From Betaproteobacteria bacterium (lineage in GTDB: Bacteria; Pseudomonadota; Gammaproteobacteria; Burkholderiales; Casimicrobiaceae), in NCBI GenBank assembly GCA_003153475.1, contig PLYT01000057.1:7659-60025 (forward strand): a stretch of DNA of 52,367 nucleotides. Direction: 5' to 3'. Positions 25,117-33,779 of the stretch are shown here, one piece after another; the first letter of the stretch is position 1, and every line of letters starts with the position of its first letter. The translations under genes were made by a program, and so were the position numbers. The notes below the pieces were generated by a model that saw nothing but the letters and a program-made list of their open reading frames with translations, was not told where the DNA came from and did not search any database.

Positions 25117-25397
25117 GCAAGCGCCTCGACGAACTGGCGGCACGAAAATCGCTGTTGGTGGCGCAACTGCGCCTGCAGCGGATGGAATTCGCGTTGCACG
25201 CCGGCGACGTGCGCAGCTCGCTGCGCCCGGCCCGCCTGATCGGCAGTGCGGTCGCGCAGCCGGCTGCGGTCATCGCGCTGGTCGAGGCGATCGCTCCGGT
25301 GTTCGGGCTGCAGCGTTACGCGCGCTGGATACGCCTGGCATCGATCGCGTTTGCCGTGACACGCATTGCGCGCAAGTGGCGCACCTCGCCCGACTGA
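25113..25397 (+). CDS. yqjK: YqjK-like protein
   Basis: A 94-residue protein starting MSKRLDELAARKSLLVAQLRLQRMEF, a basic amphipathic helix as in YqjK, then a moderately hydrophobic stretch and a basic end (RIARKWRTSPD). The start overlaps the yqjE stop by four bases (ATGA), so translation is coupled. It completes the yqjD-yqjE-yqjK set. Function is not known. A glycosyltransferase on the same strand follows 10 bp later and might be read through. Confidence 0.8.
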   Translation: MSKRLDELAARKSLLVAQLRLQRMEFALHAGDVRSSLRPARLIGSAVAQPAAVIALVEAIAPVFGLQRYARWIRLASIAFAVTRIARKWRTSPD

Positions 25398-25407
25398 AGC
25401 TCTTGCG

Positions 25408-26379
25408 GTGAAGTTCTGGGGCGTCGCGATGGCGCGCAACGAGGCGGACGTCATCGAGGCCTTCGTCCGCCACAATCTGACCGTGCTCGACGGGCTGGCG
25501 ATCGTCGATCATGGCTCGACCGACGCCACACCCGCGATTCTTGCCGCCTTGTCGGCTGAAGGTCTTCCATTGCGGACCGACGTCGATGCCGAGCTGGAAT
25601 TCAGGCAATCCGAGATCGTTACCCGGCTTACGCGTCGAATCTTTGCGACGACCGACGCCGACTTCATCTTCCTGCTCGATGCCGACGAATTCCTCAAGGT
25701 TCCCTCCCGGGACCGCCTCGAAGCCGCGCTGGCGAGCCTGCCGCCCGAGGTCCACGCGGTCCAGGAATGGCACACGTACGTGCCCGATTTTTTCCGCGCG
25801 CTGGACCCGGCTTCGTTGATCCGTTCGGCGCGGCGCGTCAGCCACGGGCTGGAGGCGCGTTACCGAGCCGTGGTATCGCGCGACTTCCTGCAAAGTCCGA
25901 CGCTGATTTCCGAAGGCAGCCATCTGGTCGTCCGGCGCGTTGGCGCGGAGAGCCATCCCAGGATCAAGCATGCCCGCCTTACTGTCGATGAGTCGGCAGT
26001 CGCGCACATACCGATACGTTCGGCCGCGCAGCTCGGCGCCAAGATCGCGATCGGATGGCTCTCGTGTCTGATGCAACCGGGGCGCGCGCCCGGCCTTTCC
26101 TCCCACTGGCGGGATTTGTATGGGCTTTTGCGTTCAGGCAAGGCGTTGACGCCGGAAACGCTGACGCTGCTCGCAGCTAATTACGATGTGCCTGAAAGCG
26201 GGCGCAAGCCGCTTGACCAGATCGTTTTCGCCGACGACCCGTTCTTTGCCGACGTAGAGATCATCCATCAGGGCGCCGCGCGTCCCGACGCGCTCGCTCT
26301 GGTCGTGCAGTTTGCCGAAAAGCTGGCGCGCCGTGTGTCCGACGCCGGCGCCGCGCCCGGCAATACGCGTGCCGTCTGA
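25408..26379 (+). CDS. Glycosyltransferase family 2-like protein
   Basis: A 323-residue GT-A protein. The first strand and loop read VAMARNEADVIEAFVRHNL, then IVDHGSTDATPAIL, which is the family 2 nucleotide-binding part. LLDADEF near residue 93 is the DxD-type site. No transmembrane segment is visible. A GTG at 25408 is chosen as start: ten bases after yqjK and giving MKFWGVAMARNE, as in homologues; a GTG farther upstream at 25366 overlaps yqjK. It is the second protein of the type at 4321-5118, about 60 residues longer. Confidence 0.78.
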   Translation: MKFWGVAMARNEADVIEAFVRHNLTVLDGLAIVDHGSTDATPAILAALSAEGLPLRTDVDAELEFRQSEIVTRLTRRIFATTDADFIFLLDADEFLKVPSRDRLEAALASLPPEVHAVQEWHTYVPDFFRALDPASLIRSARRVSHGLEARYRAVVSRDFLQSPTLISEGSHLVVRRVGAESHPRIKHARLTVDESAVAHIPIRSAAQLGAKIAIGWLSCLMQPGRAPGLSSHWRDLYGLLRSGKALTPETLTLLAANYDVPESGRKPLDQIVFADDPFFADVEIIHQGAARPDALALVVQFAEKLARRVSDAGAAPGNTRAV

Positions 26380-26426
26380 TTATCCGCTGGCCGCGATCGA
26401 CAGACTCCCTCGGCGATCCCGCCAGG

Positions 26427-27926
26427 CTACAGACCCAGGTCCTTCCAGATTGCATCGACCCGCCGCTTGACCGCATCGTCCATCGCGATCGGCCGGCCCC
26501 ACTGGCGCGAGGTTTCTGCCGGCCACTTGGCGGTGGCGTCGATGCCCATCTTGGCGCCAAGCCCGGCGACCGGGGAGGCGAAATCCAGGTAATCGATCGG
26601 CGTGTTCTCGACGATTAGCGCGTCGCGCGCCGGATCGACCCGGGTCGAAATCGCCCAGACGACTTCTTTCCACTGGCGGATATCGATGTCATCGTCGGTG
26701 ACGATGACGAACTTGGTGTACATGAATTGCCTGAGGAAACTCCACACGCCGAACATCACGCGCTTGGCGTGTCCCGGATACTGCTTCTTCAGGCTGACGA
26801 TCGCCACCCGGTACGAGCAACCCTCCGGCGGCAGATAGAAGTCGGCGATCTCGGGAAACTGTTTTTGCAACAGCGGCACGAAGACCTCGTTCAGCGCGAC
26901 GCCGAGGATCGCCGGCTCGTCCGGCGGCTTGCCGGTGTAGGTGCTGTGATAAATCGGCTGCCGACGCATCGTCATGCGCTCGATCGTCAACACCGGAAAA
27001 CGCTCGACCTCGTTGTAATAGCCGGTGTGATCGCCGAACGGTCCTTCGCGCGCGCTCTCGAAGCCGCTGACGTCGGCTGCGTCCGGGCGGATGTGGCCTT
27101 CGAGCACGATCTCGGCCGACGCGGGCACCTGCAGATCGTGGCTTAGGCATTTGACGATCTCCGTCCGCGCGCCGCGCAGCAGTCCCGCGAACTGGTATTC
27201 GGACAGCGTATCCGGCACCGGCGTTACCGCACCGAGCATCGTCGCCGGGTCGGCGCCGAGCGCGACGGCGACCGGGAACGGCGCGCCGGGGTGCTGCTGC
27301 GCGTGATCGCGAAAATCGAGCGCTCCACCCCGGTGCTGAAGCCAGCGCATGATCACGCGATTGCGCGACAGCACCTGCTGCCGGTAGATGCCGAGGTTCT
27401 GTCTCACCTTCAGCGGGCCGCGCGTCACCGTCAGGCCCCAGGTGATCAGCGGCGAGGCGTCGTCCGGCCAGCAGGTTTGCACCGGCAGCCTTGCCAGATC
27501 GACTTGGTCGCCCTCCCACACAATCTCCTGGCATGGCGCCGACGAACGCTCTTTCGGCGCCATCTGCATCACCTGCATGAATACCGGCCGCGTGTTCTGC
27601 CAGGCATCCTTGAGGCTGCGCGGCGGTTCCGGCTCCTTCAGAAACGCGAGCAGCTTCCCGACTTCGCGCAGCGCCGCAACCGGATCCTCGCCGGCGTCGG
27701 CGCCCATCGCGCGCGCGACGCGGCCCGGCGTGCCGAACAGATTGCACAGCACCGGAATCGAATGCCCTTTCGGCGCCTCAAACAGCAGCGCCGGACCGGC
27801 CGCCTTGAGGACGCGATCGCAAATCTCGGTCATCTCCAAGTGCGGGTTGATTTCCACCGCGATGCGCTTGAGCTCGCCGTCGCGTTCGAGTTGGGCCAGA
27901 AAATCGCGAAGATCGCCGTATTTCAT
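26427..27926 (-). CDS. ubiD: UbiD-family decarboxylase (4-hydroxy-3-polyprenylbenzoate decarboxylase)
   Basis: A 499-residue UbiD protein, of normal length. [22 protein letters not shown] is the typical start; [26 protein letters not shown] and the [19 protein letters not shown] segment are the prenylated-FMN and substrate sites, with the catalytic Glu in the same region. It decarboxylates the prenylated 4-hydroxybenzoate ring in ubiquinone synthesis, in the cytoplasm. ubiA lies about 1.5 kb to the right on the same strand, separated by a plus-strand gene. The cofactor gene ubiX is not in the window. Confidence 0.94.
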   Translation of the reverse strand: MKYGDLRDFLAQLERDGELKRIAVEINPHLEMTEICDRVLKAAGPALLFEAPKGHSIPVLCNLFGTPGRVARAMGADAGEDPVAALREVGKLLAFLKEPEPPRSLKDAWQNTRPVFMQVMQMAPKERSSAPCQEIVWEGDQVDLARLPVQTCWPDDASPLITWGLTVTRGPLKVRQNLGIYRQQVLSRNRVIMRWLQHRGGALDFRDHAQQHPGAPFPVAVALGADPATMLGAVTPVPDTLSEYQFAGLLRGARTEIVKCLSHDLQVPASAEIVLEGHIRPDAADVSGFESAREGPFGDHTGYYNEVERFPVLTIERMTMRRQPIYHSTYTGKPPDEPAILGVALNEVFVPLLQKQFPEIADFYLPPEGCSYRVAIVSLKKQYPGHAKRVMFGVWSFLRQFMYTKFVIVTDDDIDIRQWKEVVWAISTRVDPARDALIVENTPIDYLDFASPVAGLGAKMGIDATAKWPAETSRQWGRPIAMDDAVKRRVDAIWKDLGL

Positions 27927-28208
27927 CAGCGCATGTTAGGGCTTGTTCGGGCCGAATGCGTGTCCGCGTGGATGTTCGACATCGCCGCGCGCGGCGCACG
28001 CATCGGGCTTTCCTGTGGGCAACAAGGCGAAAAGCGCCCGATTTGTCGGGATGTGGCGACAGTTGGCGTCGCGCGGATACCACACCTCGTTCGAATGGCG
28101 ATACTATCGGTGCCCGTTGCTGGACCTCGGCAAAGGCCGGCGTCTATGCTGGGCTCGACTGGCGCGCATCGCTTCAGCGCGGCGCCAAGTTCCGTGGGAG
28201 ATTTCCGT

Positions 28209-28844
28209 TTGCGCAATACGACAATGACGCTCAAGGCGATGCTGGGACTGTTTGCCCTGTTTTCGGCAAACGCTGGGATCGCCGCGCCCGTCGCCGGCAC
28301 CCAGGGCGCGCAGCCGCAGACCGACGCTGTCGTTCAGGCCGCCGTGCTTCCGTCGATCGAAATCCTGTCCAAGCAGCCCAATCTCGCGGGTCGGTGCAAC
28401 GGTTCGGCATTCGATCTCAACACCTTCATCAATACGACCGCGCAGACCTCGGCCAGCGTCCAGCTCTCGTCAAGCGCCGTCAGTCCCAGCCTGCTCGAGC
28501 AGTTTACCGACAATACCGGCGCCAACGTCGGCGTGTTCAACGACGACTACCCCACCTTCCACATCCTGGGCTTCGGCGGCGGCCTCGCGCCGAATACGCC
28601 GATCACCATCGCCATCGCGACCTACACGGGCCCGAACCTGACCGGCTCGGTGACTTTCACCAGCACGATTACGTTTGATTGCACGACCGGCCAGATTTCG
28701 CGGCTGGCGCGCGATCCACCGCTGGAAACGCCGGTCCCGGCTCTCGACTTCAGCGGCCTTATGCTGCTGGCGATGCTGTTGGGCTTGGCCGGGGCCGTCG
28801 CTGCCTCGCGCAGCCGGCGCGCCGCCAAGCAGGCACGCCGCTAG
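28209..28844 (+). CDS. Secreted protein with IPTL-CTERM-like tail
   Basis: A protein of about 211 residues that I do not recognise as a whole. A signal peptide (MTLKAMLGLFALFSANAGIAAP) is followed by a Ser/Thr/Asn-rich beta domain with two cysteines (GRCNGS and FDCTTG), and ends with PVPALDFSGLMLLAMLLGLAG plus a run of Arg and Lys. That layout (P-x-L, hydrophobic helix, basic end) resembles the IPTL-CTERM sorting signals. I favour a TTG start at 28209, with GGGAGA seven bases upstream; ATG 28224 is the alternative. It shares the CTAG stop region with the glycosylase gene. Probably surface or extracellular. Confidence 0.6.
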   Translation: MRNTTMTLKAMLGLFALFSANAGIAAPVAGTQGAQPQTDAVVQAAVLPSIEILSKQPNLAGRCNGSAFDLNTFINTTAQTSASVQLSSSAVSPSLLEQFTDNTGANVGVFNDDYPTFHILGFGGGLAPNTPITIAIATYTGPNLTGSVTFTSTITFDCTTGQISRLARDPPLETPVPALDFSGLMLLAMLLGLAGAVAASRSRRAAKQARR

Positions 28845-29416
28845 CGTCGCCGGCCCGCTCGCCGGGCCGCCTCATCCCCTTCGAAGACGCTTCGCAATCG
28901 CGGGCCGCTATGCACCGCGTCACCGAGCGCTTCCCGCCATGCGGCAAGCTTGTCGGCGAACGGCAGCGTATAGGCGGGACTGGACGAGGGCAGCACGCGG
29001 GCGGCGCAGCCGGCGTCGCGCCATAGCGGCGCAACCCGGGCGGCCATCTGCCCATTGAAGCAGACCAGCGCGAGCTCGGGCGCGCGGCGCCGCGCCCGCG
29101 CGACCTCGCCGAGCTCCGCGCAGCGGATCGCCGTGTCGGCACTGCCCGCGCGGGCGCAACGCACGATGCTGTCCCACACGCCGATCCGGCACACGCGTAG
29201 CAGCGAAAGCCGCCGCGCGTAAGGCAGCTCCGCCAGCGGCAAGTCGAGCAACGCGCCCATCAGCGGCCAGAAGTGATTGCGCGGATGCGCGTAGTACTGG
29301 CGCGCGGCCAGCGAGGCGACGCCTGGGAAACTGCCCAGTATCAACACCCGCGTTGCCGCATCGAGCACCGGCGGCAATCCGCGTTGCAGCCGGAGCGATC
29401 CGGACGCGGGGCTCAT
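28841..29416 (-). CDS. DNA-deoxyinosine glycosylase (uracil-DNA glycosylase family 6)
   Basis: A 191-residue protein of the Mug/HDG superfamily. LILGSFPGVASLAARQYYAHPRNHFW near residue 25 is the active-site motif; the family's Asn is in the HPRNHFW segment. CFNGQMAARV and LPSSSPAYTLP lie in the C-terminal half. Members remove hypoxanthine, and sometimes uracil, from DNA. The ATG overlaps the ubiA stop by four bases (ATGA), so it is translated in a chain with the epimerase and ubiA. Its stop shares CTAG with the convergent CTERM gene. Confidence 0.85.
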   Translation of the reverse strand: MSPASGSLRLQRGLPPVLDAATRVLILGSFPGVASLAARQYYAHPRNHFWPLMGALLDLPLAELPYARRLSLLRVCRIGVWDSIVRCARAGSADTAIRCAELGEVARARRRAPELALVCFNGQMAARVAPLWRDAGCAARVLPSSSPAYTLPFADKLAAWREALGDAVHSGPRLRSVFEGDEAARRAGRRR

Positions 29417-30348
29417 TGCGGCCACCACGGCATACGGTGCAGACGCACGACGTAGTCGGCGACGATACCGGAAAATACCGCGAGCCCCAGCCAGTGGTTG
29501 CCGAGAAACGCGCGGAAGCAGCCGGCGCGCTCACGCTTGCGGATCAGGACGTAGTGCCATAACGCGATCAGCGACGCTGCAAGCACGCCGACATAGAACA
29601 ACGGTCCCATCTGCCGCTCGCTGCCAACCCAGGTCAACCCGGCCAGGTACACCGCGTAGCAGAACATCACGACGAGCACGTCGAACTTCCCGAACGCGAT
29701 CGCCGAAGTCTTCAGGCCGAGCTTGAGGTCGTCGTTGCGGTCCACCATCGCATACTCGGTATCGTAGGCCATCACCCAGAACAGATTGATCGAGAACAGC
29801 GTCCAGCCGAGAATCGTCACTTCGCCGTACACCGAGGCGAACGCCATCGGAATGCCGAACGAGAATGCGACGCCGAGGAAAGCCTGCGGCAGGGCGAAAA
29901 ACCGCTTGCAATAAGGATAGGTGATCGCAATCAGCAAAGCAGGTACCGACAGAAGTATCGTCCGCCGGTTGAGCGGCAACACCAGCAGCAGCGCGCACAA
30001 GGCGAGCGCGGCGGCGACGGCGAGCGCTTCCCACGGAGCGATCTCGCTTCGTGCCAGCGGGCGATTGGCGGTGCGCTCGACATGCGGGTCGAAATGGCGG
30101 TCGGCATAGTCATTGATCGCGCAGCCGGCCGAACGCATCAGCAGCGTGCCCAGCGCGAAAATGCCGACGACGACCCACGACGGCGATCCGAATGTGGCGA
30201 GCCACAGCGCGGCCAGCGTCGGCCACAGCAGCAACAGCGTGCCGATCGGCTTGTCGAGACGCACCAGTCGCTCGTAGGCGTCGAGCCGCGCGGCGATCGC
30301 CTGCCAGCGTCTCGGCACCGCCGCTTCCGAGGGCTCGCCTTGGGTCAT
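29413..30348 (-). CDS. ubiA: 4-hydroxybenzoate octaprenyltransferase
   Basis: A 311-residue UbiA membrane enzyme. The two Asp-rich motifs that bind the prenyl diphosphate through Mg2+ are visible: NDYADRHFDPHVERT near residue 95 and YDTEYAMVDRNDD near 210. Eight to nine hydrophobic helices fit the family. It prenylates 4-hydroxybenzoate in ubiquinone synthesis at the inner membrane. ATGA overlaps link it to the epimerase upstream and the glycosylase downstream. UbiD on the same strand acts next in the pathway; no ubiC is seen. Confidence 0.95.
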   Translation of the reverse strand: MTQGEPSEAAVPRRWQAIAARLDAYERLVRLDKPIGTLLLLWPTLAALWLATFGSPSWVVVGIFALGTLLMRSAGCAINDYADRHFDPHVERTANRPLARSEIAPWEALAVAAALALCALLLVLPLNRRTILLSVPALLIAITYPYCKRFFALPQAFLGVAFSFGIPMAFASVYGEVTILGWTLFSINLFWVMAYDTEYAMVDRNDDLKLGLKTSAIAFGKFDVLVVMFCYAVYLAGLTWVGSERQMGPLFYVGVLAASLIALWHYVLIRKRERAGCFRAFLGNHWLGLAVFSGIVADYVVRLHRMPWWPQ

Positions 30349-31256
30349 CGCGCGCCCAGCGGCAGCGCAAGCTGCTTCTTCAGCGCACGCGGCGCGATGT
30401 TCGCCAACAGCGCGTCGGGAGTCGGAAACTCGAGCCGCAGTCGCAACTCGCGCTTCATCCGCGCGTTGCTCAGCCGCCTGGATTCGGTCATGAACGAAAG
30501 CAGCATCGGCGCGATGCGCACTTCGGCCTCCTCCCAGGAGACGCGCGGAGGCCTCGGAAGGTGAAACGCATCGGCGACGGTGTCGAGCCAGTTGCCGAGC
30601 TTGAGCTCGGCGTCGTCGCAGATGTTGTACGCCCGGTTCGGCTTGCCGCGAAATAATGCAGCGACCGCGGCGCGAGCCAGATCATCGGCGTGGATGTGAT
30701 TGGTGAACACGTCGTCTTCCTCCCGCAGCACCGGTGTTCCCTGCCGGATACGGTCGAGCGGCAACCGCGTCTGCGCATAGATGCCTGGCGCGCGCAGCAG
30801 CGAAAGCCGCACGCCATAGCGGCGTGCCCAGTTGCGCAGCCGGTCCTCCGCCGCGACGCGCCTCTTCGCCCGCGGCGTCTGCGGCTTCCGCGGATGGGTT
30901 TCGCTGACGCTCGCACCGGCGCAGTCGCCGTAGACCCCGGTCGTGCTGATGTAGACGAAGCGCTGCGGTATAATCCGCGCTTTTGTCAGGGCTGCGACGA
31001 GCCTTGCCGTTCGAGGATCGTCGCGGCCTTCGGTTGGCGGCGGCGCGAAATGCAGCACCGCAAACGGCGCCGTCCGCAGGCGCTCGAGGCTGTGATAGCG
31101 ATCGAGGTCGCCGATGATAGGCACGATGCCGCGTCCGCGCAGCTTCGATATCTCGTCGTTCCGGCGCGTGAGCCCGTACAGCCGCACTTTGCCGCGAAGC
31201 AGATCGGCGGTGCGCAGCGCGATGTCGCCGCAGCCAATTAGCAAGACCCTGATCAC
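30345..31256 (-). CDS. NAD-dependent epimerase/dehydratase-like protein (YeeZ type)
   Basis: A 303-residue Rossmann protein with a GTG start giving MIRVLLIGCGDIALRTADLL, where GCGDIA is the dinucleotide motif. FVYISTTGVYGDCAG near residue 100 contains the SDR Ser and Tyr-type signature (STTGVYG), and HADDLARA near 190 fits atypical extended SDRs of the YeeZ group. The C-terminal third has basic residues (RMKRELRLRLEFP). Substrate unknown. It overlaps ubiA by four bases and diverges from the ferredoxin-type reductase by 34 bp. Confidence 0.8.
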   Translation of the reverse strand: MIRVLLIGCGDIALRTADLLRGKVRLYGLTRRNDEISKLRGRGIVPIIGDLDRYHSLERLRTAPFAVLHFAPPPTEGRDDPRTARLVAALTKARIIPQRFVYISTTGVYGDCAGASVSETHPRKPQTPRAKRRVAAEDRLRNWARRYGVRLSLLRAPGIYAQTRLPLDRIRQGTPVLREEDDVFTNHIHADDLARAAVAALFRGKPNRAYNICDDAELKLGNWLDTVADAFHLPRPPRVSWEEAEVRIAPMLLSFMTESRRLSNARMKRELRLRLEFPTPDALLANIAPRALKKQLALPLGAR

Positions 31257-31290
31257 CGTCGTCTCTACGCCGCGCGCTTAAAGCCTACCG

Positions 31291-32322
31291 ATGCCGCACC
31301 AGATTACCATAAAACCCAGTGAGCACTCGTTCGACTGCGACGACGACGAAACCGTGCTCGCGGCAGCGATGCGCGCCGATCTGATGATCCCGTACGGCTG
31401 CCGCAACGGCGCCTGCGGAACCTGCAAGAGCCGCGTGCTCGAAGGCGTCGTCGACTACGGGCGATACCAGCCGGGCACGCTGACCGACGCCGAAAAAAAA
31501 CAGGGCTACGCGCTGCTGTGCGTCGCCCGCGCGGAGACCGATCTCGCCATTGAAGTACGCGAGGTTCGCAAGGCAGGCGACATCCGGATTCGCAAGCTGC
31601 CTTGCCGGATCGAAAAGATCGACAAGGTCGCCGCCGACGTCGCGATCGTCTCGCTTAAGCTACCGGCCAACGACCGGCTGCAATACCTCGCCGGCCAATA
31701 CGTCGACTTTCTGCTGAAGGACGGACGCCGGCGCAGCTTTTCGATCGCCACTGCGCCCGAGGACGATGCACTGCTCGACCTGCACGTGCGGCACGTTCCG
31801 GGAGGCTATTTCAGCGGCCAGCTGTTTAACGAGTTCAAGGGCCGCGAGATCCTGCGCATCGAGGGTCCGCTGGGCAATTTCTTTTTGCGCGAGGACTCGG
31901 ACAAGCCGATCATCCTCGTTGCCGGTGGCACCGGCTTCGCGCCGATCAAGGCGGTGATCGAGCATGCCTTTCATCACGGCACCGATCGCCAGATGGTGCT
32001 CTATTGGGGCGTGCGCTCCCGCGCCGATCTTTATCTGCCCGATCTGCCGGCCGAATGGCAGCGCCGCCATCCGAACTTCAGCTTCATCCCGGTGCTGTCC
32101 GATGCGCTCCCGGACGATCGCTGGCCGGGCCGGACCGGCTTCGTGCACAAGGCGGTAATGACGGACTTCGGCGATTTGTCCGGTTACCAGGTCTACGCCT
32201 GCGGCGGCCCGGCGATGATCGACGCCGCGCGACGCGAATTCTCCGGCTTGAGAAGGCTGCCGCCGGACGCGTTCTACGCCGACTCGTTCACCTACGCGGC
32301 GCAGCCCGACGCGCCGACGTAG
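31291..32322 (+). CDS. Ferredoxin-type FAD/NAD(P)H reductase (CDP-6-deoxy-delta-3,4-glucoseen reductase-like)
   Basis: A 343-residue flavoprotein. An N-terminal plant-type [2Fe-2S] domain has Cys37, Cys42, Cys45 and Cys77 (CRNGACGTC and LLCVAR). Next are the FAD domain with RRSFSIA near 148 and the NAD domain with AGGTGFAPIKAV near 210 and CGGPAMIDAAR near 305. The annotated name comes from 3,6-dideoxysugar enzymes such as AscD, but no dideoxysugar genes are near. The gene next to ubiA suggests a redox partner role in quinone or other oxygenase chemistry; this is inference. Eight consecutive A bases occur at 31493-31500 within the frame. Confidence 0.83.
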   Translation: MPHQITIKPSEHSFDCDDDETVLAAAMRADLMIPYGCRNGACGTCKSRVLEGVVDYGRYQPGTLTDAEKKQGYALLCVARAETDLAIEVREVRKAGDIRIRKLPCRIEKIDKVAADVAIVSLKLPANDRLQYLAGQYVDFLLKDGRRRSFSIATAPEDDALLDLHVRHVPGGYFSGQLFNEFKGREILRIEGPLGNFFLREDSDKPIILVAGGTGFAPIKAVIEHAFHHGTDRQMVLYWGVRSRADLYLPDLPAEWQRRHPNFSFIPVLSDALPDDRWPGRTGFVHKAVMTDFGDLSGYQVYACGGPAMIDAARREFSGLRRLPPDAFYADSFTYAAQPDAPT

Positions 32323-32358
32323 CCGGACGGGTATCGCGCTGACCGGCCGGCGGCCGCC

Positions 32359-33777
32359 ATGACATTCGATTCGCTGACCTTCGTCGTCTTCCTGGCCGTC
32401 ATTTTCGGTGGCTACTGGGCGGTGCGCTCGTGGACCGCGCGCAAGGTTTTTCTGCTGGGCGCGAGCTACCTCTTCTACGCTGCGTGGAATCCGTTCTTCG
32501 TGCTGTTGATCATCGCGACGACCGGATTCGACTGGCTGGCGTCGCACTGGATGAACCGCGTGCAGCGCGCGCCGTACCGCCGGGCGATCCTCGCCGCGTC
32601 GATCGCGGTGAACCTGGGCTCGCTCGGCTTTTTCAAGTACGCGCAGTTCTTTTCCGATACCGCCATCGACCTGTTGCATGTGTTCGGAATCAATTTCGAG
32701 CCGGTGTCGCTCGGAATCCTGCTGCCGGTCGGTATTTCGTTCTACACGTTCGAGAGCCTGTCGTACGTGATCGACGTCTACCGCCGGCGCATCGAGGTGT
32801 CGAAAAGCCTGCTCGACTACGGCCTGTATGTGACGTTCTTCCCGCACCTGGTCGCCGGACCGATCCTGCGCTACGGCGACTTTTCGCCGCAATGCCGGGA
32901 GCCGAAGTCCTGGGGCTCGGCCGAGGTAGGCAAGGGCCTCGCGCTCTTCGTCTACGGCCTGGCGCTCAAGGTGTGCCTGGCCGACCTGGTGTTCGCGCCG
33001 GTCGTCGACCGCGTGTTCGCCGCAGGCGCCAGGGCCGGGTTCGGCGAGAGCTGGCTGGGTGCCGCCTCGTTCTCGCTGCAGGCGTATTGCGACTTCGCCG
33101 GCTATTCGCTGTGTGCGATCGGCGTCGCGCTGATGTTCGGTTTCCGCTTTCCGATGAATTTCGAAAGCCCGTTCGGCTCGGTCGGCATGGCCGAGCTGTG
33201 GACGCGCTGGCACATGTCGCTGGCGAGCTGGATTCGCGATTATGTCTTTGTTCCGCTCGGCGGCTATCGGCGCGGCCGGCTGCGCGGCGAAGCCAACCTG
33301 CTGTTCGCATTTCTGCTGGTCGGGCTGTGGCACGGTGCGGCGTGGACGTTTGTCATCTGGGGCGGCTTGCAGGGCGTTTTCATCTGTGGCGAGCACCTGG
33401 TCAAGCGGTATGTCTGGGACTTCGGCAAGGTCGACGATCGCTTCGGCCGCGCCGCGCTCGCGATGGCGACCTTCGGCATGTTCAGCATCGCTGCCGTGTT
33501 CTTCCGCGCACATTCGTTGAGCCAGGGCTCATCGATTCTCGCGTCGATGTTCGTGCCCGGCGCGCACTCGACGCTCGTTCCATTCAGCGAAGCGCTGGTC
33601 GCGGTCGTTCTGGGGGCGAGCGTCGTCGGCTCGCATATCCTGTTCGGCCACCTGCGCCGCTGGGACTGGCTCGACCGCTGGCCGGTCGCGCCGCGGGCGG
33701 CTTCGATCGCGCTGGCGCTGGCCGCCGTCATGTTCTCGCCGGGGTTCAATCCAGCGTTCATCTACTTCCAGTTCTGA
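32359..33777 (+). CDS. MBOAT-family O-acyltransferase (AlgI-like)
   Basis: A 472-residue inner-membrane protein with about ten hydrophobic helices. FPHLVAGPILRYGDF near residue 167, MNFESPFGSVGMAELWTRWHMSLASWIRDYVFVPLGG around 270, and LVGLWHGAAWTFVIWGG around 320 (with the catalytic His) are AlgI/DltB-type MBOAT motifs. It should move acyl (often acetyl) groups across the membrane to an extracytoplasmic polymer. The SGNH-like gene starts two bases after its stop. No polysaccharide synthase lies in the window, so the target polymer is unknown. Confidence 0.9.
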   Translation: MTFDSLTFVVFLAVIFGGYWAVRSWTARKVFLLGASYLFYAAWNPFFVLLIIATTGFDWLASHWMNRVQRAPYRRAILAASIAVNLGSLGFFKYAQFFSDTAIDLLHVFGINFEPVSLGILLPVGISFYTFESLSYVIDVYRRRIEVSKSLLDYGLYVTFFPHLVAGPILRYGDFSPQCREPKSWGSAEVGKGLALFVYGLALKVCLADLVFAPVVDRVFAAGARAGFGESWLGAASFSLQAYCDFAGYSLCAIGVALMFGFRFPMNFESPFGSVGMAELWTRWHMSLASWIRDYVFVPLGGYRRGRLRGEANLLFAFLLVGLWHGAAWTFVIWGGLQGVFICGEHLVKRYVWDFGKVDDRFGRAALAMATFGMFSIAAVFFRAHSLSQGSSILASMFVPGAHSTLVPFSEALVAVVLGASVVGSHILFGHLRRWDWLDRWPVAPRAASIALALAAVMFSPGFNPAFIYFQF

Positions 33778-33779
33778 CG

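Noticed and set aside
27927..28208. Possible c-di-GMP riboswitch upstream of the CTERM protein
   Set aside because: A GGCAAAGGCC stretch recalls part of the GEMM core, but the other conserved blocks and pairing are missing.
30969..30974. Perfect TATAAT on the plus strand inside the epimerase gene (30345-31256)
   Set aside because: It lies within coding sequence, about 320 bp before the next plus-strand gene, and has no good -35, so I cannot tell it from chance. It might produce antisense RNA.
31291..32322. Evidence for a dideoxysugar (O-antigen) pathway from the glucoseen-reductase-like protein
   Set aside because: No dehydratase, aminotransferase or sugar-nucleotide gene of that pathway is present. 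The family name reflects shared domains only.
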